From Rossellomorea sp. BNER (GTDB lineage: Bacteria > Bacillota > Bacilli > Bacillales > Bacillaceae_B), in assembly GCA_024213275.1 (NCBI GenBank), contig JANAVG010000019.1:1-64000 (forward strand): 64,000 bases of DNA, in the 5' to 3' direction. The notes below the pieces were generated by a model, which was not told the origin of the DNA, did not search any database, and saw only the letters and a program-made list of their open reading frames with translations. A program made the position numbers and the translations under genes. Numbering within the stretch: the first letter of the stretch is position 1; each line of letters opens with the position of its first letter. Shown in pieces: positions 40,813-50,599 of this stretch.

Positions 40813-42171
40813 TTAGCTTAATTTATTCAAACCTTCCGTTACGGTTTTAATAACATAATTCAAATCATCGATTTCAATATTTAGCGGTGGAGATATGGTT
40901 AAAACATTATTGTATCCTGCAACAGTTGCTCCGTTTTTCCCAATGATGACTCCTTCATTTTTACAGAATGCAATCACTTCATTGACTTTATTAACAGCCA
41001 ATGGTTCCTTACTCTCTTTATCTTTCACGAGTTCGATTCCAATTAGGAGTCCTTTCCCTCTAACATCACCTACAAATGGATGTGTTTGAAGAAGATTTTT
41101 CAAATCGTTCAGTGCTTTCTTACCAAGTTCTTCAGACCGTGTAAAAAGGGCTTCTCTTTCCATGATCTCAATATTTTTAAGAGCAAGTGCACATGCGGCA
41201 GGATTTCCCCCAAACGTATTGATATGTCTGAAGTAATCGTATTCTTCTGTTCCTTTAAATGCTTCATATATTTCTTTTTTCACGGCTGTAGCCGATAATG
41301 GTAAGTAGGCACTTGTTATCCCTTTCGCCATTGTCACAATATCTGGTTTGACATCCTCATCATTCATAAAACCAAATGGTTTCCCTGTGCGTCCAAACCC
41401 GCAAATGACTTCATCAACAATCAATAATGCACCATGTTTTTCACAAACTTCTTTAGCTGCCTTTAAATAACCTTCTGGTGGAACAAGAATGCCCCCACCT
41501 GTAATAATCGGTTCCATGATCATCGCTGCAATTGTTTCACTTAATTCCCATGTCATTGCTTGGTCAATAGCTTTGACAGAGGCCAATTCATGTGGATTTG
41601 ATACATTTGTATTTTCACGATAGGCATCAGGCGGTGACACATGTACAAAGCCTGGAGCAAGCGGTTCATATTTATATTTTCGTTGAGCCTGCCCTGTAGC
41701 AGCTAAAGCACCCATTGAATTTCCATGATAAGCACGATATCTAGAGATAATTTTATAACGGTTGTGCTCACCTTTTTGCTGGTGATATTGTCTAGCTATT
41801 TTAAATGCTGTTTCATTTGCTTCAGAACCACTGTTTGAAAAGAAGATGACGTATTCTTCACCTAATAATTCATTCAGTTTTTCTGCAAGCTGAATAGCTG
41901 GAACATGACTTTGTGTTAATGGAAAATAAGCTACTTCCTTTAACTGTTTATATGCAGCTTCTGCTAGCTCCTCTCTTCCATATCCAACATTTACACACCA
42001 TAATCCTGCCATGGCATCTAAGTACCTTTTTCCATCATGGTTTGTAATCCAAGAACCATCCGATTTGGTAACAACCATGGTGCCATCAGGATTATAGGGC
42101 TTCATGGAGTGCCATAATAGCTTATCATCTTGATTCAACCATTTTTCATGTGAAGATCCAGTTTGAACCAT
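40813..42171 (-). CDS. Class III omega-aminotransferase, probable beta-alanine aminotransferase
   Basis: A 452-residue fold-type I PLP transaminase. Visible: FFSNSGSEANETAFKIAR, YHGNSMGALAATG, the cofactor Asp in LLIVDEVICGFGRTG and the Schiff-base Lys in VTMAKGITSAYLPL. It resembles omega-amino acid:pyruvate and beta-alanine:pyruvate aminotransferases. It is the last gene behind the malonate-semialdehyde dehydrogenase in a pyrimidine-degradation cluster, which fits converting beta-alanine to malonate semialdehyde (PydD-like). Start at 42171 after TAGGAGGAG; an upstream in-frame start at 42222 is rejected. Confidence 0.88.
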   Translation of the reverse strand: MVQTGSSHEKWLNQDDKLLWHSMKPYNPDGTMVVTKSDGSWITNHDGKRYLDAMAGLWCVNVGYGREELAEAAYKQLKEVAYFPLTQSHVPAIQLAEKLNELLGEEYVIFFSNSGSEANETAFKIARQYHQQKGEHNRYKIISRYRAYHGNSMGALAATGQAQRKYKYEPLAPGFVHVSPPDAYRENTNVSNPHELASVKAIDQAMTWELSETIAAMIMEPIITGGGILVPPEGYLKAAKEVCEKHGALLIVDEVICGFGRTGKPFGFMNDEDVKPDIVTMAKGITSAYLPLSATAVKKEIYEAFKGTEEYDYFRHINTFGGNPAACALALKNIEIMEREALFTRSEELGKKALNDLKNLLQTHPFVGDVRGKGLLIGIELVKDKESKEPLAVNKVNEVIAFCKNEGVIIGKNGATVAGYNNVLTISPPLNIEIDDLNYVIKTVTEGLNKLS

Positions 42172-42282
42172 TTTTTCTCCTCCTAATAATAAAAGTGGAG
42201 ATGCCTTGGAATGGGCGAACATTAAGGAGGTGTCCTTATGTCTGCTTGATCCTCAGGGCACCATAACTGGATAAACAATAGT

Positions 42283-43749
42283 TTAAAAATCAAAGCGGGA
42301 AGTAATCATTTTCTTTCTTGTATAAAAGTTCACTCCATCCTTTCCATTAACATGCATGTCACCATAAAATGAATCTTTCCAGCCTGAAAATGGGAAGAAT
42401 GCCATTGTCGCTGGTACCCCAACATTAATTCCAAGCATTCCTGCATCTGCTTCTTCTCTAAATTGTCGTACCGCTTTTGCATCTTTGGTATAAATGGTTG
42501 CTCCATTTCCGAATCGCGATTTTCTTAAAAACTCCAAGCCTTCATCTAAATCTTTTGCTCTCAACAAACTCAATACAGGTGCAAAAATTTCTTCCTTTGC
42601 AATCGTCATGTTAGGGGATACATGGTCAAAAATAGTTGGGCCAAGATAATGGCCATCTGTCATTGTGTCCATTTCCTTCCTTCCATCTCGAATTAGTTCT
42701 GCTCCCTCCTCAATACCTTTTTCAATGTACCCTAATGCTTTCTCGCGATGTTCTTTACGGATGACAGGTGTTAGTAAAACTTCTTCCTCCATTCCATTGC
42801 CAATATGAAGTTCGTCTGCTTTTTTCTTTAATTCTTTCACGAATTTATCATTATCCCCGATCACTACAACTGCACTACAAGCCATACAGCGTTGACCGGC
42901 ACTTCCATAGGCTGAGCTTATAACATGATTAACTGCTTTTTCCATATCTGCATCTGGCATCACAAAATGATGATTTTTTGCACCTGATAAAGCTTGGACC
43001 CTTTTCCCATTACCAGCAGATTGTTCATATACATATTTCGCGACAGGCTGTGACCCGACAAATGAGATTGCTTTAATATCATCATGACTTATTAGTCCAT
43101 TTACAACATCATGTGATCCATGAACAATATTTAGAACACCATTTGGTGCACCCGCTTTTGTAAATAGTTCTGCAAGCCTATTCGCAAGCATTGGAGTCCT
43201 CTCAGATGGTTTGAGTACAAAGGTGTTTCCACAAGCAATAGCAAGAGGAAACATCCATAGAGGAACCATCATTGGGAAGTTATATGGAGTTATCCCTCCG
43301 ACTACTCCAAGCGGATAACGAAACATTTCTGAATCAATATTTTCTGCAATACCTGAAAGGCTCTCCCCCATCATTAAGCTTGGAGCACCAGCCGCGAATT
43401 CTACACACTCAATTCCACGTTGAACCTCACCATGCGCTTCTTTGAAAGCCTTTCCATTTTCAAGAACAATCAGCTTTGCTAATTCATCATGATTTTCAGT
43501 TAATAAATTATGATATTTAAAAAAGATTCTTGCTCGTTTTGGAACTGGAACGTCTTTCCACAATTCAAATGCCTTTTTTGCTGCTTTCACTGCTTTATTT
43601 ACATCATGTAAAGTTGAAATAGGAACAGTAGCCAATATTTCTTGTGTTGCGGGATTTTGTACTTCTAATGTTTCATGACTTTCTGCCTCTTCCCATTGTC
43701 CATTAATAAAGTTCTTTAATAAGGTTGTTTCATTTTTAGTAACTGCCAT
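42283..43749 (-). CDS. mmsA: CoA-acylating (methyl)malonate-semialdehyde dehydrogenase
   Basis: A 488-residue aldehyde dehydrogenase of the MmsA/IolA family. Seen: ITPYNFPMMVPLWMFPLAIACGN, FVGSQPVAKYVYE and the catalytic Cys in GSAGQRCMACSAVVV. These enzymes turn malonate semialdehyde into acetyl-CoA and CO2 (or methylmalonate semialdehyde into propionyl-CoA). Here it follows from the beta-alanine branch of pyrimidine breakdown. The ATG at 43749 follows GGAGGAG; a TTG one codon earlier is in frame. It is 111 nt before the aminotransferase, with its own promoter carrying the cluster's shared 23-bp element. Confidence 0.93.
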   Translation of the reverse strand: MAVTKNETTLLKNFINGQWEEAESHETLEVQNPATQEILATVPISTLHDVNKAVKAAKKAFELWKDVPVPKRARIFFKYHNLLTENHDELAKLIVLENGKAFKEAHGEVQRGIECVEFAAGAPSLMMGESLSGIAENIDSEMFRYPLGVVGGITPYNFPMMVPLWMFPLAIACGNTFVLKPSERTPMLANRLAELFTKAGAPNGVLNIVHGSHDVVNGLISHDDIKAISFVGSQPVAKYVYEQSAGNGKRVQALSGAKNHHFVMPDADMEKAVNHVISSAYGSAGQRCMACSAVVVIGDNDKFVKELKKKADELHIGNGMEEEVLLTPVIRKEHREKALGYIEKGIEEGAELIRDGRKEMDTMTDGHYLGPTIFDHVSPNMTIAKEEIFAPVLSLLRAKDLDEGLEFLRKSRFGNGATIYTKDAKAVRQFREEADAGMLGINVGVPATMAFFPFSGWKDSFYGDMHVNGKDGVNFYTRKKMITSRFDF

Positions 43750-43814
43750 CAATACTCCTCCTTATTCTGAATGTTTCAATTTCTTACATTTATTATCTCT
43801 AACTAGTCACGTTG

Positions 43815-43837
43815 TTTCATTAGACATTTTGTAAAAT
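43815..43837 (-). promoter_or_regulatory. Shared 23-bp element upstream of mmsA (candidate PucR site)
   Basis: Begins TTTCATTAGACA on the plus strand and continues WTTYGTWAAAT; 20 of 23 positions are identical to 53074-53096, upstream of the first gene of the pyrimidine operon. It lies 66 nt before the mmsA start. Two promoters of one pathway sharing such a long element suggests a common regulator, most simply PucR. Confidence 0.65.
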
Positions 43838-43890
43838 ATACGTTTACTGAAATGCTACACTTTAATCTAACTACATCTAGTATTTTCAGA

Positions 43891-45501
43891 TTATTTTACG
43901 TTCACCTGTTTCCTTTTCTCCTTAGGAAAAAGATATTCAAAGCTATGTAACATAAATTCTATAGCTACCCTTTTTTCAGGATTCATAAAATCTTTTCCCA
44001 ACAACTTCTCAAGCTTTTCTAATCGATGATAGAGAGTTTGTCTAACAATAAATAGCTTTTTCGCCGTTTCCTGCTTAGAACCATGGCATGCTAAATAGGT
44101 TTGGAGGGTTTTAAAAAGTTTGCCATTATACTTTTCGTCATATTCAATGACAGGTGTTAAGTACTCAAGGATAAGTTCTTTCATATCCTTTTCGTGATGA
44201 AGCAATGAAAGGATTCGATGTAGATGTAAATCTTCATAAAAGGAATAACGATTAGAATACTCACTGTTCTGATACACCCTTATCGTCTCAGTAGAAGATT
44301 CATAGCTTAATAATATATCTTCTAAATCATCTACGTATTTACCCACACCAAAATGAGTGAGGCTAATCAAGTTTTTCTTTACTAAATCCGATTCATAGAT
44401 TCTGTTAAGTGCTTCTTTTACCCGCTGTTTCCATGTAGCAATCTGGCGCTTGTCTAATAGGATAAACACAAACTGGTTTCTTCTTTCACTAATAAGGATC
44501 GTAAATCCTTCTTGTTCAAATATGGTCCGAAAAAGCAACTGTACATAAGTAACATCTACAATTTGATGATTTTTTTTCTTTTCATATTGTGCAGAACAAA
44601 CAACGGCTCCTTTTCCATTCAACTCCAATTCATGCTGATCTAAATACGCTCGTAGTTGCTCGTATGAAAACTCACCTTCTAACCAATTATTAATCCAATT
44701 GGTTTCTTCTGTTCTTCTTTTTTCCTCATTAAAAATCGTTCGTAAAAGATGTTGAGCTAATGCCGTTGATGTCCGATCCAAAATTAGGTGGTCGAATTCA
44801 CTTAACGGAAAAGATTCTTTATAAATCGTCAAAGTAGCATGCTTTTGGCCCAGTAAATAAATTGGAATGACAGCATGGTGTGTTTGATCATCTACAAGGT
44901 CTATTTTTCTTTCCAGATTTTCTCTCCTAAGAGATGAAAGTGGAGGATAATAGATTTCATCGTCTTTTTCTTCCCTATAGATAATTTGACATTCTAGTTC
45001 CTTATATAAAACTTGGAGTATATCATTGACACTTTGGATTTCTAATAGTTTTTTGTTCAGATGCTGGGAATATCTTTCAAGATTAGAGAGTTGTTCATAT
45101 TGATTATTAATTAATTCAGAATGAATATCTTGAGTAATTTCCACAAAAGGTACTTCCTCTTCAAAAATAATTATCGGAAAGTCATTTTCATTTGCAAGTG
45201 CCAATACTTCTTTAGGAATAACTTTCATAAACGTACCTATTTCAATACAAAGACCTGCCGTTTTACTAGTAATGAATTGCTGTAGAACTGAAAGGAATGT
45301 CTTATCATTCTTCAGTGCCATCCCCGTAGAAAGTATTAACTCATTCCCATTTAGCAAGTTTTGGATCTGAATGACTTCAACGACATGTACCCATTTAATG
45401 ATTCTCGATAAGCCTTTTTGACCTGCTATAACCTTTGCCGTTCCAAAATGTTTACGTGTAAGAATATCTTTTACTTGCATTGGTGTGTTTTTTTTCATCA
45501 T
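43891..45501 (-). CDS. PucR-family transcriptional regulator
   Basis: A 536-residue regulator with an N-terminal PucR domain (about 8-130), a middle GGDEF-like CdaR-type region (about 270-400) and a C-terminal helix-turn-helix (about 460-520, LKTLQTYLACHGSKQETAKKLFIVRQTLYHRLEKLEKLLG). PucR proteins control purine, pyrimidine or amino acid degradation in response to pathway compounds. It lies within the pyrimidine cluster, between the transport/hydrolysis genes and mmsA, and is the obvious local controller. Start at an ATGATG after GAGGGG. Confidence 0.92.
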   Translation of the reverse strand: MMKKNTPMQVKDILTRKHFGTAKVIAGQKGLSRIIKWVHVVEVIQIQNLLNGNELILSTGMALKNDKTFLSVLQQFITSKTAGLCIEIGTFMKVIPKEVLALANENDFPIIIFEEEVPFVEITQDIHSELINNQYEQLSNLERYSQHLNKKLLEIQSVNDILQVLYKELECQIIYREEKDDEIYYPPLSSLRRENLERKIDLVDDQTHHAVIPIYLLGQKHATLTIYKESFPLSEFDHLILDRTSTALAQHLLRTIFNEEKRRTEETNWINNWLEGEFSYEQLRAYLDQHELELNGKGAVVCSAQYEKKKNHQIVDVTYVQLLFRTIFEQEGFTILISERRNQFVFILLDKRQIATWKQRVKEALNRIYESDLVKKNLISLTHFGVGKYVDDLEDILLSYESSTETIRVYQNSEYSNRYSFYEDLHLHRILSLLHHEKDMKELILEYLTPVIEYDEKYNGKLFKTLQTYLACHGSKQETAKKLFIVRQTLYHRLEKLEKLLGKDFMNPEKRVAIEFMLHSFEYLFPKEKRKQVNVK

Positions 45502-45750
45502 TTAACCCCTCTATAATACATAGGTTATGTTTTCAAACTTTGTTGCTAACAGATAAAAACTCTATTTCTTAATGCTGAGATGCTTGATGGTAAAAGACAA
45601 AATGGAATGACTAGGACAACGGGCTATTTGCCGATTGTTTTATTTAAAAACTTTCGGCTAAAGTTTCACCTACAAATTAAGAGAATTACGAAAAATAGAA
45701 ACAGGCTGAACCCAAATTAAATATTTAAGTTATTTAGGTCAGCCCATTAA

Positions 45751-45912
45751 CTAAAATTTCACAGGAATATACAATTGAATTTCCTTTAATAGTATATCGG
45801 CTTTTTCAGTATCTGAAAGAGTTGTAGAATCCCATAGATCCAATATCCATTCTAATAATAGTTCAGGAGACTGAAACTCCTCTAAACCTTCTTTGGACAT
45901 TTCAAAAGTCAA
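45751..45912 (-). CDS. Small protein of the pyrimidine operon, 53 residues, unknown
   Basis: A short ORF starting at TTG, 9 nt after GGAGAG, encoding an acidic helical protein: MTFEMSKEGLEEFQSPELL, then EWILDLWDSTTLSDTEKADI and a C-terminal YIPVKF. An internal ATG (codon 5) could also serve. It lies 18 nt behind the 69-residue gene and on the same strand, so it is probably the last member of that transcript. I do not recognise a family; the composition looks like a real gene, not a shadow. Confidence 0.55.
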   Translation of the reverse strand: MTFEMSKEGLEEFQSPELLLEWILDLWDSTTLSDTEKADILLKEIQLYIPVKF

Positions 45913-45930
45913 TTATTTTCTCTCCTAATC

Positions 45931-46140
45931 TTAAGAAATATGCCTTACAAGCAGATTCGAAAAGTACTTTCTTGCGTCCGCTGTCGTTATGTGAAGGATC
46001 TCTGTTTCATTTAGACTAGAGTGTTTAAACTCTACAAATGCACCGCTTAGGTTTTCGCTTACACCATGAATCGTGTAGCCTTTTTCTAACAGCACATTAA
46101 TTTGGTCCCTTTCAGTTAAAAACGTTTGATACTCCGACAT
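45931..46140 (-). CDS. Small protein of the pyrimidine operon, 69 residues, unknown
   Basis: A soluble 69-residue protein (MSEYQTFLTERDQINVLL, GVSENLSGAFVEFKHS, EILHITTADARKYFSNLL) behind AAGGAGAGC. It starts 20 nt after the NCS1 permease gene and is followed by the 53-residue gene. No function is known to me. Its position suggests an accessory or regulatory role in pyrimidine use, but that is inference. Confidence 0.65.
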   Translation of the reverse strand: MSEYQTFLTERDQINVLLEKGYTIHGVSENLSGAFVEFKHSSLNETEILHITTADARKYFSNLLVRHIS

Positions 46141-46160
46141 CTTAGCTCTCCTTTCTTATA

Positions 46161-47636
46161 TTAAATAGAAATATTAGCTCCAGAAGAAACGGTTTCTATG
46201 GGTTCTTCCAAAACCTCATCCTCAATAGTCCAATCACGTCCGACTGTAATTCCTAAATATTTCTGATCATCAGGATCCTCGATTTCTGCCTGTTTGTACA
46301 ATTTAAACCACCAATATTTCGCCAAGAAATAATAGCACACTGCACCAATACTAAATCCTACAATAAAAGAATAATTTGGGACAAAATAAGAAGCAGTAGC
46401 CCCCAAAATCCAAGAAATAAAGCCTGCCATATTAACACCATTCAAGTAACGGTATTGCCCTTTGCTTTCGTATAAATGTGGGACGTTCACTCTACGCTTT
46501 CTAAGAAAATAATAATCAGACACAAGAATACCGACAATGGCAGATAAAATTCCTCCTATGAACAGTAGAACGGGAATAATAACTCCAAAGAGGTTCCAAG
46601 GCTGGACAATGGTTCCAACAATTCCTGCAGTAATAACACCAGCCCAAAACGGGAATTTTGGACCTCCTACATTTGAAAAGATCGTTGCAGCTGGTACAAT
46701 ATTTGCTGCTATATTAGTTGACCATTGAGCTAAAACGATCATTAGTAGTAATATTCCTAGAATAAAGCCGCTCGCCGCCTCTTGAAGAGCAATTACCGGA
46801 TCATAATTTAGGACCGCAATATAGGCTACTGCTCCAATAATGATCATAAATGTTTGAGTAAGAGGTAGTGTGATTAAATTTCCAATTATGGAACTTTTGT
46901 TTCTTTTAAACCAATTTCTCTCATTTTTTGGTGCTTTCATAAACCTTGAAATCGATGGTATGTCTGCAGCTAATGTTGCCCAAAAGCCCATATTACTGAA
47001 AATAACAACTAGGAATGCCGAAAATGCTGCACCGCCTGTTACAGGGTTCTCTGCCCAACTCCAAATATCCCTTCCCGCTTCTTTAGCAGTATCGGATAGT
47101 GAGCTATACATCCAAATAGAAATTAAAATAATAATTGGGGCAGCAATATCAGCAAATCGTTCTACAGCTTTAATACCAAGCGCCGTATTCACTAACTGAA
47201 GAGAAGCAAATAAAATAAAACAGATAAACCAATTATCAAAGCCAAACAAAATATTTAAAATGCCGTTCATAGCCGTAGCACCAAAATACGTATTGATTCC
47301 AAACCACATGGAAGCCGCAACCCCACGAACCAAAGAAGGAATATGAGTCCCAATAGTTCCAAAGGGAGCTCTCATGTAAACTGGAAATGATAATCCGTGT
47401 TCAATTCCAATATCTCCTGTCAAAGAAATAAATAATCCTATAGCTAGCGAACCGATCATGGTTGCAAGTACAACCATCGGTAGAGGTATAGACATGACGC
47501 CTGCACCCCCGATAGCGAATGTAGCAAGTACAACGACCATTCCTACCCACATAAATGAATAACCAAGTATCGTAATTTTTCTACCGCTCTCCCCAATAGG
47601 TAATAAGTCTGGAGATTTCAAATAGCTTTTTTTCAT
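46161..47636 (-). CDS. NCS1-family permease (hydantoin/allantoin/uracil-type)
   Basis: A 491-residue membrane protein with about 12 helices of the nucleobase:cation symporter-1 family. Seen: LPIGESGRKITILGYSFMWVGMVV near the N-terminus, PSLVRGVAASMWFGINTYFGATAM, and ISRFMKAPKNERNWFKRNK. Members carry uracil, allantoin, hydantoins or cytosine. Its place directly after dihydropyrimidinase suggests a pyrimidine, dihydropyrimidine or hydantoin. Start at 47636 with GAGGAG; a GTG three codons upstream lies in the ribosome site. A weak hairpin occurs in the 200-nt gap before it. Confidence 0.9.
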   Translation of the reverse strand: MKKSYLKSPDLLPIGESGRKITILGYSFMWVGMVVVLATFAIGGAGVMSIPLPMVVLATMIGSLAIGLFISLTGDIGIEHGLSFPVYMRAPFGTIGTHIPSLVRGVAASMWFGINTYFGATAMNGILNILFGFDNWFICFILFASLQLVNTALGIKAVERFADIAAPIIILISIWMYSSLSDTAKEAGRDIWSWAENPVTGGAAFSAFLVVIFSNMGFWATLAADIPSISRFMKAPKNERNWFKRNKSSIIGNLITLPLTQTFMIIIGAVAYIAVLNYDPVIALQEAASGFILGILLLMIVLAQWSTNIAANIVPAATIFSNVGGPKFPFWAGVITAGIVGTIVQPWNLFGVIIPVLLFIGGILSAIVGILVSDYYFLRKRRVNVPHLYESKGQYRYLNGVNMAGFISWILGATASYFVPNYSFIVGFSIGAVCYYFLAKYWWFKLYKQAEIEDPDDQKYLGITVGRDWTIEDEVLEEPIETVSSGANISI

Positions 47637-47732
47637 CTTGAACACTCCTCATTTCGGGTTTCATAAATTTAAGATGAACTTCCGAATTGAAACGCTCTGA
47701 TTATAAGGGAGCGAAACATAAAGTGTTACAAA

Positions 47733-47755
47733 CCACACCCCTTTAAGGAGTGTGG
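47733..47755 (-). other. Hairpin in the hydA-permease gap
   Basis: CCACACCCCTT / AAGGAGTGTGG stem with one mismatch and a tight loop. No strong T run follows on the minus strand, so it may be a processing or attenuation structure rather than a full terminator. Confidence 0.35.
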
Positions 47756-47837
47756 ACTGTTCACTTCATTTCATCCCTTGAAGGAGTCGTTCTGCTATGT
47801 TTAGTCTTCATTTATAAGAAGTAAGTAGAGTATTATC

Positions 47838-49265
47838 TTATATTTGTGTAGATTGTAGAGACTCTCTTCCCTGTTCACACACTTCCTCACCATATTTTGC
47901 GCGTTTAATAAATTGTCCACTTCCAGGTTTCCCAACGAACTGCTTCTCTTTAACAACAAATTCACCTCTAGATAAGACAGAGACAGGTTCACCTGTTACC
48001 TTCATCCCCTCAAACGCATTATAATCAACGGCCATATGATGAGACTCAGCTGAAATGACACGTTCCACACTCGGATCAAAAATAACGATGTCAGCATCCG
48101 ACCCAACCGCAATCGTTCCTTTTTTAGGGAACAAACCAAACAACTTGGCAATTCTAGTTGAAGTAATATCAACAAACTGATTTAAAGTAATTCTTCCTTT
48201 CTTCACCCCTTCTGAGAATAAAATAGATACGCGGTCTTCAATTATTGGCCCCCCATTTGGTATCTTTGTAAAATCACCCCTTCCCAAATCTTTTTGACCA
48301 TTAAAGTCAAATGAGCATTGATCAGAGCCCAATGTTTGCAGCTGTCCATTTTTAAGAGCATTCCATAGAATATCTTGATGCCATTTTTCTCTTAATGGTG
48401 GTGACCATACATACTTCGCCCCTTCAAAATTAGGACGTTCTAGGTAACTTTGGTCTAATACCAGGTACTGGGGACAAGTCTCTCCCCAAACATTCAACCC
48501 TTTATTTCTTGCTTCAGCGATTTTTTCAACTGCATTTGAACAGGATACATGGACGACATAGAGCTGTGAATCTGCAAGTCCGGTAAGCTGAGCTGCTCTT
48601 CCGGTGGCTTCTCCTTCTGCCTCCGGGGGTCTCGTTAGAGCATGGTAAATAGGATCTGTGTTCCCATCTTCTAAAGCTTTTTTCGTTAAATAGTCAATAA
48701 CATCACCGTTTTCAGCATGAACCATCACAAGAGCACCGAGATCTTTAGCGGCAAGAAGGGTTCTAAACAAAGTTTCATCATCTGCTTGAAATACATTTTT
48801 ATATGCCATAAAAACTTTAAAAGATGTAATCCCTTCTTCTGAAATAACTTGTGGTAATTCAGCTAAAACGTCATCATTGATTTCACCAACCATTAGATGG
48901 AAACTGTAGTCAATACATGCTTTATCTTTGGATTTGTTATGCCATGTATCAATTGAATTTTTTAATGGTTCACCTTTTGAAGTTAAACAAAAATCGATAA
49001 CAGTTGTTGTACCACCAAAAGCTGCTGCCTTTGTACCTGTTTCAAAATCATCTTTTGTGACTGTTCCGCCAAATGGCATATCTAAATGCGTATGCGGGTC
49101 AATCCCACCTGGGAGTAAATAGCGCCCTTTCGCATCAATAATTTCAGCACCTTCCTCCTCAATATGTTCACCAATAGCTGAAATCTTCCCATTTTCAATC
49201 AAAACATTTGCTTTATACGTATCTGCGGCCGTTACAATCAATCCATTTTTTATTAATTTTTTCAT
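47838..49265 (-). CDS. hydA: Dihydropyrimidinase
   Basis: A 475-residue amidohydrolase opening the ring of dihydrouracil or dihydrothymine to give N-carbamoyl-beta-amino acids (also D-hydantoinase). The metal site begins PGGIDPHTHLDMPFGG; the carboxylated Lys lies in GITSFKVFMAYKN; further His ligands are in MVHAENGDVID and LYVVHVSCSNA, and the Asp in TLGSDQCSFDF. Start after AGGAGAGGAG. It is 21 nt behind PreA and forms the second step of the pathway encoded here. Confidence 0.95.
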   Translation of the reverse strand: MKKLIKNGLIVTAADTYKANVLIENGKISAIGEHIEEEGAEIIDAKGRYLLPGGIDPHTHLDMPFGGTVTKDDFETGTKAAAFGGTTTVIDFCLTSKGEPLKNSIDTWHNKSKDKACIDYSFHLMVGEINDDVLAELPQVISEEGITSFKVFMAYKNVFQADDETLFRTLLAAKDLGALVMVHAENGDVIDYLTKKALEDGNTDPIYHALTRPPEAEGEATGRAAQLTGLADSQLYVVHVSCSNAVEKIAEARNKGLNVWGETCPQYLVLDQSYLERPNFEGAKYVWSPPLREKWHQDILWNALKNGQLQTLGSDQCSFDFNGQKDLGRGDFTKIPNGGPIIEDRVSILFSEGVKKGRITLNQFVDITSTRIAKLFGLFPKKGTIAVGSDADIVIFDPSVERVISAESHHMAVDYNAFEGMKVTGEPVSVLSRGEFVVKEKQFVGKPGSGQFIKRAKYGEEVCEQGRESLQSTQI

Positions 49266-49286
49266 TTGATTTGTCTATCTCCTCTC

Positions 49287-50573
49287 CTATTTCGTTATAT
49301 CTACCTTACAATCACTTGTCGTTTTAAGTGCTTCCTGACGCTGATTCCATGTCATGACGGGATATTCAGATGGAATTTCTATCATATCGATCGCTCCATC
49401 TACTGGGCATACAATAGAGCATAAGTTACAACCAACACAGTCTTCCTCCCTAACTTGTAGAAAGCTCTTACCCTGACCGTCTTTTAACATATCGATGCAC
49501 TGATGTGACGTATCTTCACATGCAATATGACATTTGTTGCAGTTAATACAAACATCCTTATTGATTCTAGCGACAACCTGATAATTTAAATCTAAGTTCC
49601 CCCAATCTGAAAATTTTGGTACTGCTTTTCCAACGAGATCAGAAACGGAGCTGATACCTCTGTCGTCTAAATAATTGTTTAACCCATCAATCATATCCTC
49701 TACAATTCTAAATCCATGGTGCATGGCTGCTGTGCAGACTTGAACTCCACCCGCCCCCATCAGCATGAATTCAACGGCATTTTCCCAATTCGAAACACCA
49801 CCCATACCAGAAATCGGAACATTAATTCTTGGGTTACGTGCGCATTCTGCTACCATATTAAGAGCAATAGGTTTAACAGCAGGTCCACAATAGCCACCAT
49901 GTGCCCCTTTTCCAGCAACATGTGGAATTGTATTCCAAGAATCAATATCCACTCCTGCTAAAGAATTGATGGTATTAATCATACTAATGGCATCTGCCCC
50001 TCCCCTAACTGCTGCTTCGGCTGTAACGGTTATATCAGTAATATTTGGTGTTAATTTCACAATTACAGGGGTGTTTGCTGCTTCTTTTGCCCAATACGTT
50101 TGCTTCTCAACAAGTTCTGGAACTTGACCAGATGCTGATCCCATCCCTCGTTCTGCCATTCCATGAGGACAGCCAAAGTTCAGTTCTAATCCATCTACTC
50201 CAACATCCTCCACTTTTTTGACGATTTCATGCCATTTTTCCTGTTGTGGTTCAACCATTAATGAAGCAATCACCGCATGATTGGGGAACTTTTTCTTGGT
50301 CTCATATATTTCTTTCAAGTTCACCTCAAGTGGGCGATCTGTAATTAATTCGATATTGTTGAAACCTGCAACTCTTTGTCCATTAAAACTTACCGCTGCA
50401 AATCTTGAAGACACATTAATAATCGGGTCACCCAAAGTTTTCCAAACTGCCCCACCCCAGCCTGCTTCAAATGCACGCTGTACCTGATAGCCAGAATTTG
50501 TTGGAGGTGCTGAAGCGAGCCAGAATGGATTTGGTGATTTGATTCCTGCAAAATCAATACTTAAATCAGCCAT
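49287..50573 (-). CDS. preA: NAD-dependent dihydropyrimidine dehydrogenase, PreA subunit
   Basis: A 428-residue subunit: an FMN-binding dihydroorotate-dehydrogenase-like barrel (about 1-320, LELNFGCPHGMAERGMGSA with the active-site region, VIVKLTPNITDI) followed by a ferredoxin domain with two 4Fe-4S motifs, CINCNKCHIACEDTSHQC and CVGCNLCSIVCPVDGAI. It reduces uracil or thymine to the 5,6-dihydro form together with PreT. Start after GAGGGGGAACA. It is 26 nt behind preT. Confidence 0.95.
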   Translation of the reverse strand: MADLSIDFAGIKSPNPFWLASAPPTNSGYQVQRAFEAGWGGAVWKTLGDPIINVSSRFAAVSFNGQRVAGFNNIELITDRPLEVNLKEIYETKKKFPNHAVIASLMVEPQQEKWHEIVKKVEDVGVDGLELNFGCPHGMAERGMGSASGQVPELVEKQTYWAKEAANTPVIVKLTPNITDITVTAEAAVRGGADAISMINTINSLAGVDIDSWNTIPHVAGKGAHGGYCGPAVKPIALNMVAECARNPRINVPISGMGGVSNWENAVEFMLMGAGGVQVCTAAMHHGFRIVEDMIDGLNNYLDDRGISSVSDLVGKAVPKFSDWGNLDLNYQVVARINKDVCINCNKCHIACEDTSHQCIDMLKDGQGKSFLQVREEDCVGCNLCSIVCPVDGAIDMIEIPSEYPVMTWNQRQEALKTTSDCKVDITK

Positions 50574-50599
50574 GTTTGTTCCCCCTCTTTAAACATTAC

